This document shows, piece after piece, positions 31,358 to 35,668 of a DNA stretch of 35,668 nt. Where the stretch lies: positions 1 through 35,668 of the forward strand of contig CAZNJQ010000007.1 in NCBI GenBank assembly GCA_964573545.1, read 5' to 3'. Positions within the stretch are counted from its first letter, which is position 1. Every line of letters starts with the position of its first letter. The position numbers and the translations under genes are program-made. The notes beneath the pieces were generated by a model that had not been told where the DNA came from, made no database searches, and saw only the letters and a program-made list of their open reading frames with translations. This stretch comes from CAZNJQ01 sp964573545 (GTDB lineage Bacteria; Patescibacteriota; Minisyncoccia; Phycocordibacterales; UBA2135).

Positions 31358-32547
31358 TCAATAGAAGGAACGTATTTCGGACATATTCTCCTTTGCCCAT
31401 GACACCAAAGAGGTTATGCCATCATGGAGAGNNNNNNNNNNNNNNNNNNNNNNNNNNNNNNNNNNNNNNNNNNNNNNNNNNNNNNNNNNNNNNNNNNNNN
31501 NNNNNNNNNNNNNNNNNNNNNNNNNNNNNNNTCGGACATATTCTCCTTTGCCCATGACACCAAAGAGGTTATGCCATCATGGAGAGAGGTTTTCGGCTCC
31601 CATCCGAGCCGTTCTTTTATTTTTGTGTTGTCACTTATGAAGACTTTCTGGTCTCCGGGGCGCTCATCACCATACCCTTTTTCGAGAGAGAGATCGTGGC
31701 CCTTCTCGAGAATATCAAAAAACTCAATGAGCGAAACAGAGTTCTCCTTCCCCCCGCCCGTATTGAATGCGTGTCCCCGTGCGTCATCTATGTTCTCAAT
31801 AGCAGTCTCATAGAGCTCCGCGAGGTCTTTAACATAGAGAACATCCCTGACCTGCTTGCCATTCCCATAGAGCGTTATCGGACGCTTCAGGAGCGCTGCT
31901 ATCGTAAACCACGCGAGCCATCCCTGGTCTTCAATGCCAAATTGGTTCGGTCCGTAAATACACGACTGGCGAAACACAACGGTCGGAATCCCGTAAATTC
32001 GCGCATAATCACGCACGTATTTGTCCGCCGCGCCCTTGCTGCACCCATACGGGGAATGAAAATCAAGCTGCTGCCCTTCGTGGACACCACCCGGAAGATC
32101 TTTCAGATGATATCGCGTTTCCTTTTCTTCGATCTCCAGCTCTTCAAGGTCTCCGTATACTTTGTTTGTTGAAGAATATATGACGATGGGCGGCGTCGGC
32201 ACCTTGCGCGCCGCTTCGAGAACATTGAAGGTCCCCAGGGTATTTATCTCGAAATCAGTCCGAGGATCTGTAACGGACGTAGTAACGGCGACTTGCGCCG
32301 CAAGGTGGAGCACCGCGTCATGCGCTGCCGCTTCGCGGTCGAGAACATCCTGGTCATAACGCACATCGGCCTTTATAAAAGAAAACTTGCGCGGATGAGA
32401 GCTTTCAAGGCGTTTGAGATTAAGGTCAACGCCTCTGCGGGAAAGGTTATCTAATATTGTCACATCCCATCCTTTATCTAAAAAATGCAGCACACTGTTC
32501 GTGCCGATAAATCCTGCGCCGCCGGTAATAAGAATTCGCCTCTTCAT
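31358..32547 (-). CDS. NAD-dependent epimerase/dehydratase (CDP-paratose 2-epimerase-like SDR), interrupted by a false gap
   Basis: An extended SDR enzyme: ITGGAGFIG at residues 7-15 binds NAD, IYSSTNKVYGD gives the Ser/Thr, and HSPYGCSKGAAD near residue 165 the Tyr-x3-Lys pair. The SSTNKVYG stretch and the FRQSCIYGPNQFG segment are closest to CDP-paratose/tyvelose 2-epimerases and related UDP-sugar epimerases. The gene crosses the N run at 31432-31531, but the 55 bases on both sides of it are identical. Removing 100 N and one copy gives a continuous 344-codon frame ending WAKENMSEIRSFY and a stop at 31358. The ATG at 32547 has an extended -10 promoter just upstream, so its leader would be very short. 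It probably makes or epimerises a nucleotide sugar for this glycan. Confidence 0.88.
31377..31431. repeat. 55-bp duplicate at left edge of gap (assembly artefact)
   Basis: Identical to 31532-31586 on the other side of the 100-N run. Two contig ends that overlap were apparently joined by N instead of being merged. Confidence 0.9.
31432..31531. other. Scaffold gap, 100 N, probably false
   Basis: Exactly 100 N between two identical 55-bp sequences. If the copies are merged the epimerase frame is continuous and ends naturally, so no sequence seems to be missing. Confidence 0.95.
31532..31586. repeat. 55-bp duplicate at right edge of gap (assembly artefact)
   Basis: Second copy of the sequence at 31377-31431. 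It encodes part of the epimerase C-terminus. Confidence 0.9.
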
Positions 32548-32558
32548 AAATGATGCAT

Positions 32559-32567
32559 ATTATAACA
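32559..32567 (-). promoter_or_regulatory. Extended -10 promoter for the epimerase gene
   Basis: On the minus strand TGTTATAAT includes a perfect TATAAT with the extended TG. No good -35 is visible, as is common for extended -10 promoters. Transcription would start near 32552, giving a leader of only about five bases before ATG 32547. Confidence 0.5.
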
Positions 32568-32601
32568 CCATGCTCATAAAAAAGTTGTTTACGAGAAGAA
32601 A

Positions 32602-33747
32602 TTATTGTTTTACATTGCTGGCCGCAGACGTATACAAAATAAGGTGTCTTTTTACCGACTTTCTCCAGTCAAATTTCTCGCGGACGAATACCCTGCCACG
32701 CTCTCCCATCTTCCTGCGAAGTTCTTTGTCACGAGCGAGAAGTTCGATTTTCTCGGCCAATCCTTGAACATCCCGCTCCGGTACGAGAAAGCCGGACCCT
32801 CCGTCTTCAAGCGCCTCGGGGATACCGCCACTTCGTGTGCCCAAAACTGGCACGCCATACTGCTGTGCTTCCAGAAAGACGATGCCCAGTCCTTCGATAT
32901 CTCCTTCTTCTTTATAAAAGAACGACGGCATTGAGAAAACTCCCGCGAGCGGATACAACGGCTTTGCGTCCTGTGCGCCCGCAAAAATAACTCTGGTGCC
33001 AAGTCCGTGGCTTTCGGATCTTGATCTTAATTCCGCTTCCATCGGGCCCGCTCCGACAAAAAGAAGTTTCACTTTTTCGTCTTTTATCAGAGAAAGCGCT
33101 TCCACTAAGTCTTCAGGGCCTTTCCTCCGCACCAAGTGACCTACAAAAAGTACGACAAAATCATCCGACGCAATGCCATATTTTTTCCGGAGGGATTCAA
33201 CCGTCTCGGGAGAGATTACCGGCGGTTCATCCGAAAGCGGATAATATACGACTTCAAACCGCTCAACTGGCATGCTGTGGCGCTGTGCCGCCTCATCGCG
33301 CGTGGAATAGCTGAACGCAAGCGCTTTTGTCGCGTGCTTCAGCGTCCACACTTTCGCCCATTTCGTCTTTTTACTCCCGAGCGTCGCCAAGACATCCGTA
33401 CCGTAAAATGTCACGAACACCGGCTTTCGAAAGATATATCTTCCGATAAGCACAGTCAGGAATCCGACAGGAAAAACGCTCGTCGCGTGGAACACGTCAT
33501 ATCCCCTGAAGCGAAGAGCGTATCGAAATATATTCCAGACAATCGAGATAAACGACTTTCTACTGTCGCGGATGATCGTGAGCTTCGTATTCGGCGTTTC
33601 AGTCCCGCTTTCTCGGTTCAGAAGCGCAACGACGTGCACACGAGCGACGTCCTGCGACTCCGCCATGTGATACGCGATGCTCCGCGAAAATTCCGATATG
33701 CCGCCGACAGTCGGAGGAAAATCTGTCGTAAAGAAACAAACTCTCAT
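32602..33747 (-). CDS. Glycosyltransferase family 4
   Basis: A 381-residue GT-B transferase. It begins MRVCFFTTDFPPTVGGISEFSRSIA, the glycine-rich acceptor-side loop of many GT4 enzymes. Later come FVVLFVGHLVRRKGPEDLVEAL, LLFVGAGPMEAELR, VIFAGAQDAKPLYPLAGVFSMPSFF, and GLGIVFLEAQQYGVPVLGTRSGGIPEAL (about 282-309), where two Glu eight residues apart would hold the donor. It is likely a peripheral inner-membrane transferase for the glycan. Its ATG lies 38 bases from the regulator's stop and from an operator-like palindrome, so its expression may be controlled by that regulator. The next gene, the epimerase, has its own promoter. Confidence 0.92.
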   Translation of the reverse strand: MRVCFFTTDFPPTVGGISEFSRSIAYHMAESQDVARVHVVALLNRESGTETPNTKLTIIRDSRKSFISIVWNIFRYALRFRGYDVFHATSVFPVGFLTVLIGRYIFRKPVFVTFYGTDVLATLGSKKTKWAKVWTLKHATKALAFSYSTRDEAAQRHSMPVERFEVVYYPLSDEPPVISPETVESLRKKYGIASDDFVVLFVGHLVRRKGPEDLVEALSLIKDEKVKLLFVGAGPMEAELRSRSESHGLGTRVIFAGAQDAKPLYPLAGVFSMPSFFYKEEGDIEGLGIVFLEAQQYGVPVLGTRSGGIPEALEDGGSGFLVPERDVQGLAEKIELLARDKELRRKMGERGRVFVREKFDWRKSVKRHLILYTSAASNVKQ

Positions 33748-33784
33748 ACACTTAAAATTTTAAAAACAAAAACAATGAAATAGT

Positions 33785-33814
33785 TTATTCTAATGTTCTC
33801 AAGAACTTGAGAAC
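33785..33814. promoter_or_regulatory. Operator-like composite palindrome upstream of the GT4 gene
   Basis: It shares a perfect 22-base identity (33785-33806) with the minus strand of the palindrome at 34112-34149, including the core GTTCTCAAGAAC. A second overlapping palindrome, GTTCTCAAG and CTTGAGAAC around AA, spans 33795-33814. It lies 38 bases before the GT4 start and overlaps the end of the regulator gene. Confidence 0.65.
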
Positions 33815-34060
33815 TAACAGTGCGTTTGGAGTAAGTTTATGCCTAATACTTGCGCCGTCAGCGCGCTTCAAAACTAGCCCCGCAACTGCCAAGCGGCGCA
33901 CGTGTTCAGATATTGTCTTGAAATTAGCGTCGAGTCTGGTAGATATTTCTTCAATGGAAAGCTCCGGAGTGCGTTTGAGCAATTCCAGTATCTCTATCCT
34001 CCTATGGTTGGCAAAACCCCGCGCAAGCCGTTCCAGTTGTCTGTATGTCTTTTTTGCCAT
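33785..34060 (-). CDS. ArsR-type winged-helix transcriptional regulator
   Basis: A 91-residue DNA-binding protein made almost only of a winged helix-turn-helix. ANHRRIEILELLKRTPELSIEEIS is the first helix pair, TRLDANFKTISEHVRRLAVAGLVLKR the recognition helix and turn, and GASIRHKLTPNALLVLKFLRTLE the wing and last helix. No metal-binding Cys cluster (CxC) is present, so it is not a classical metal sensor. I start at ATG 34060 (MAKKTYRQ), which lies behind a good promoter; a TTG at 34066 is the alternative. Its last codons (FLRTLE and stop) are part of an operator-like palindrome, and another perfect palindrome lies about 50 bases upstream. Autoregulation and control of the next GT4 gene are likely. 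Confidence 0.85.
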   Translation of the reverse strand: MAKKTYRQLERLARGFANHRRIEILELLKRTPELSIEEISTRLDANFKTISEHVRRLAVAGLVLKRADGASIRHKLTPNALLVLKFLRTLE

Positions 34061-34070
34061 ATGCAAAAGT

Positions 34071-34098
34071 AGTATAACAATACCGCAGCAATTAACAA
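34071..34098 (-). promoter_or_regulatory. Promoter for the ArsR-type regulator
   Basis: On the minus strand TATACT (34076-34071) follows TTGTTA (34098-34093) with a 16-base spacer. The start point would be close to the ATG, so the transcript would have almost no leader. The palindrome at 34112-34149 lies just upstream of the -35 box. Confidence 0.5.
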
Positions 34099-34111
34099 GC
34101 GCGACATTATC

Positions 34112-34149
34112 TCCTTATTCTAATGTTCTTGAGAACATTAGAATAAGGA
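34112..34149. promoter_or_regulatory. Perfect 18-bp-arm palindrome, likely operator
   Basis: Two 18-base arms (34112-34129 and 34132-34149) are exact reverse complements with a two-base centre; the core reads GTTCTTGAGAAC. No T-run follows on either strand, so it is not a normal terminator. It is placed just upstream of the regulator promoter and shares its sequence with the site at 33785-33806. Confidence 0.7.
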
Positions 34150-34189
34150 AAACAATGGCTTTTTGTTGTGTCGTTTTCATTTTTAGTTT

Positions 34190-35077
34190 TTATTTTTTAG
34201 ATGCTAATATCATCCCGAAGTCTTTTTTCTTAAACGGCACCATTAAAATATCCAGCGCATACAAAACAGTATATGCTGTAAATGCAAAAAACATGAAGAA
34301 CAAATTCCCGAAAGTTCTATCCCTTTTGAACTTTCCCCACAGATGAAGCGAACCGAGCTCGTATTTTAACGTCGGCGGGCGGCGGAACCACGTGGCAATA
34401 GGAGAAAAATTATTATGTCCTAAAAATTGCTTGAGATTGTTTTCAGAGAACTGAAACAAATGATGTGGCGGCGTCAAAACCGACCATGGAATCTTAAACC
34501 ATCGGTATAACTTATGTGTCGTCCGCGCCCAGAAAGAATCCAGATTGGGCGTTGAGATAACAAGCGTTCCTCCTGCCTTGAGCACCCTCTTACATTCAAC
34601 GAGAAGCTGGCGCGGATCTCTGACATGCTCAATGATATCTCCCAAGAAAACGACATCAAAAAATCCGTCCGGGTAGCGAGCGTCGTAGAGAGTCCCCTGC
34701 CTCACGTCAAGCCCGCGAGCTCGCGCAACATCTGCCGTAAGACTATTCACCTCCACGCCGTGCACATCAAAACCCCTCTCCCCCGCGAAATGCAAGAAGT
34801 CGCCGTTTGAACAGCCGACGTCGAGAAGTTTTCCGCGAGGAACTTCTCTTTGGAGATACTCGAGTATTTTTCTCACATGTCGGCTCTCCTGCGTCGCGAC
34901 CTTCTTCCTGTGTTTCTGATATCCCGCTTTTTCAGAATAGACTTCCTCGTGCAGATGCTTTTCCGCCGGCTGAGGATGCACGAACACAAGCCCACATGTG
35001 GAACATTTCCAAAAATCGTACCCGTCTTTTTTAAGAAAAAAAGAAGCCGGCGTATTGCAGATGTGGCATCCGGTCAT
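34190..35077 (-). CDS. Class I SAM-dependent methyltransferase with N-terminal zinc-ribbon-like motif
   Basis: A 295-residue protein that starts with two Cys pairs (Cys4, Cys7, Cys25, Cys28: C-x2-C-x17-C-x2-C), a likely zinc site. The methyltransferase core follows: LLDVGCSNGDFLHFAGERGF, VEVNSLTADVARARGL, FFDVVFLGDIIEHVRDPRQLL, and RVLKAGGTLVISTPNLDSF. PPHHLFQFSENNLKQFL matches the C-terminal element seen in Methyltransf_23 proteins of sugar loci. The last 40 residues include a hydrophobic stretch (LFFMFFAFTAYTVLYALDILMV) that may anchor it to the membrane. It overlaps the preceding glycosyltransferase gene by four bases (ATGA-type junction). It probably methylates a glycan residue. Confidence 0.9.
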   Translation of the reverse strand: MTGCHICNTPASFFLKKDGYDFWKCSTCGLVFVHPQPAEKHLHEEVYSEKAGYQKHRKKVATQESRHVRKILEYLQREVPRGKLLDVGCSNGDFLHFAGERGFDVHGVEVNSLTADVARARGLDVRQGTLYDARYPDGFFDVVFLGDIIEHVRDPRQLLVECKRVLKAGGTLVISTPNLDSFWARTTHKLYRWFKIPWSVLTPPHHLFQFSENNLKQFLGHNNFSPIATWFRRPPTLKYELGSLHLWGKFKRDRTFGNLFFMFFAFTAYTVLYALDILMVPFKKKDFGMILASKK

Positions 35078-35668
35078 CGCAGTAATCCTATTTTCTGTGC
35101 TTCATTGATAATTGTCATCACCCGCGCTTTTGTGGAATGCCGCTTGAGGATTTCCTGATACTCCGCTTCTAAATCTTCTTGGTTGTAGCCGCTCCGCAAA
35201 AACTCCCCTACTTTCTCAAGCTGGTATTCAAAATCATATAAGTTATTGTACTGAAAAATTCTTTTAAAATTGAGGGCATCGCTGTCCGGTTCGTATAGGT
35301 CAATGCGCTCTGCGATGATAAGGCAATTGTTCCCCAAAATCTCCCAGAAGCGGCGAGAGTCATATCCCGCGGCACCAGTGCAAATGCCGACTTTCGTACG
35401 CGCCCATATCTCATACGATTTTTCGGGAGAGTACGGGCCCCGTTTAATGAGCGGCAGCCGGTATGTCTTCTCGGTATGGCACACAAAGCCGTTCTTTTTA
35501 CAAAATGCTTCGGTGAGCTCACGCGTATATCGTCGCGTCAGCGGATAAAGCTCTTGTCCGAACATTGCACTAAAATCAATGTCTTTTTTCTTCCCGGGCT
35601 CGTAGTATCTCATGAAGCGGGATTCAATTCCCAGTGGGAACGGGATCATGGTTCGACTGCGCTCACCA
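35074..35668 (-). CDS. Glycosyltransferase-like protein (CgeB-like C-terminus), cut by window edge
   Basis: At least 191 residues from the ATG at 35649; the frame stays open to the window edge, so this may be the C-terminal half of a longer protein. The segment SYEIWARTKVGICTGAAGYDSRRFWEILGNNCLIIAERIDLYEPD, then YDFEYQLEKVGEFLRSGYNQEDLEAEYQEILKRHST, is like the last part of CgeB/Glyco_trans_1_2 proteins, where a changed R-x-x-E-x-L-x-x-G element lies before a donor loop. No metal-binding motif is seen. The last bases before 35649 look like a dispersed repeat, which makes both the true start and the upstream part uncertain. A glycan transferase role is inferred. Confidence 0.55.
   Translation of the reverse strand, partial: GERSRTMIPFPLGIESRFMRYYEPGKKKDIDFSAMFGQELYPLTRRYTRELTEAFCKKNGFVCHTEKTYRLPLIKRGPYSPEKSYEIWARTKVGICTGAAGYDSRRFWEILGNNCLIIAERIDLYEPDSDALNFKRIFQYNNLYDFEYQLEKVGEFLRSGYNQEDLEAEYQEILKRHSTKARVMTIINEAQKIGLLR
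35651..35668. repeat. Copy of a TTCGACTGCGCTCA-type dispersed repeat, cut by window edge
   Basis: The last bases contain TTCGACTGCGCTCA, a form of short repeat that I have seen scattered in many environmental bacterial genomes. Only one copy is in the window, so repetition cannot be shown from this sequence. Confidence 0.3.

Noticed and set aside
31414..31531. C-terminus of the epimerase reading through N and ending LSMMA
   Set aside because: It arises from joining duplicated contig ends across a placeholder gap; the merged sequence has a different, continuous end.
34125..34136. LexA/SOS box
   Set aside because: The GTTC-N4-GAAC core has the half-site order reversed relative to the Gram-positive GAAC-N4-GTTC box, and no SOS gene is nearby.
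34112..34149. Perfect palindrome read as a transcription terminator
   Set aside because: No T-run follows on either strand, and its sequence recurs at the other end of the regulator gene, which fits an operator better.

Overview
This window is one long, compact, single-strand block of surface-polysaccharide genes. About 28 genes lie on the minus strand and I support none on the plus strand. Neighbouring genes often overlap by a few bases or sit 1-30 bases apart. I see no tRNA, rRNA, CRISPR array or transposase. Compact operons, moderate GC content, many variable sugar genes and a free-standing four-helix-bundle (23S-IVS type) gene suggest an uncultivated bacterium, possibly Patescibacteria/Parcubacteria. 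That placement is inference, because no phylogenetic marker is present. Two runs of exactly 100 N (18448-18547 and 31432-31531) show that this is a scaffold.

Layout from high to low coordinate, which is the direction of transcription. 35668-32602: a glycosyltransferase cut by the window edge, a zinc-finger methyltransferase, a small ArsR-type regulator with palindromes on both sides, and a GT4 glycosyltransferase. 32547-27117: a CDP-paratose-2-epimerase-like SDR enzyme broken by a false assembly gap, two GT4 glycosyltransferases, and a large multi-spanning membrane protein. 27100-22247: a 2OG-Fe(II)-oxygenase-like protein, a methyltransferase, a polyprenyl-phosphate GT2, an exostosin-like transferase and a GT-B-like protein. 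22248-21817: a four-helix-bundle gene bounded by imperfect inverted repeats. 21808-13608: an AsnB-type amidotransferase, an aminotransferase, a terminator, a real gap, a glycerate 2-kinase, a methyltransferase, a 78-bp gene-less copy of the same inverted repeats, a CDP-alcohol phosphatidyltransferase and a second AsnB. 13605-6977: polysaccharide deacetylase, N-formyltransferase, methyltransferase, a second GT-B-like protein, an ABC flippase-type exporter and a degenerate TylF-like protein. 6861-3718: a promoter, a small YLDPGTGS membrane protein, a NoeA-like methyltransferase and a membrane sulfatase-fold protein. 3704-1: a second exostosin-like protein, a capsule-synthesis protein and two tandem CMP-nonulosonate synthetases, the last cut by the window edge.

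Together the genes look like a pathway that activates sugars (CMP-nonulosonates, an SDR-epimerised sugar), assembles them with several glycosyltransferases, exports them by an ABC flippase, and decorates them (methyl, formyl, amide, deacetylation, possibly glycerate or phospho-alcohol groups). Three gene families occur twice (exostosin-like, GT-B-like, AsnB), which suggests an old duplication or the fusion of two glycan modules. The most unusual items are the four-helix-bundle element with its miniature relative, the regulator flanked by shared operator-like palindromes, and the YLDPGTGS/methyltransferase/sulfatase trio with its own promoter.
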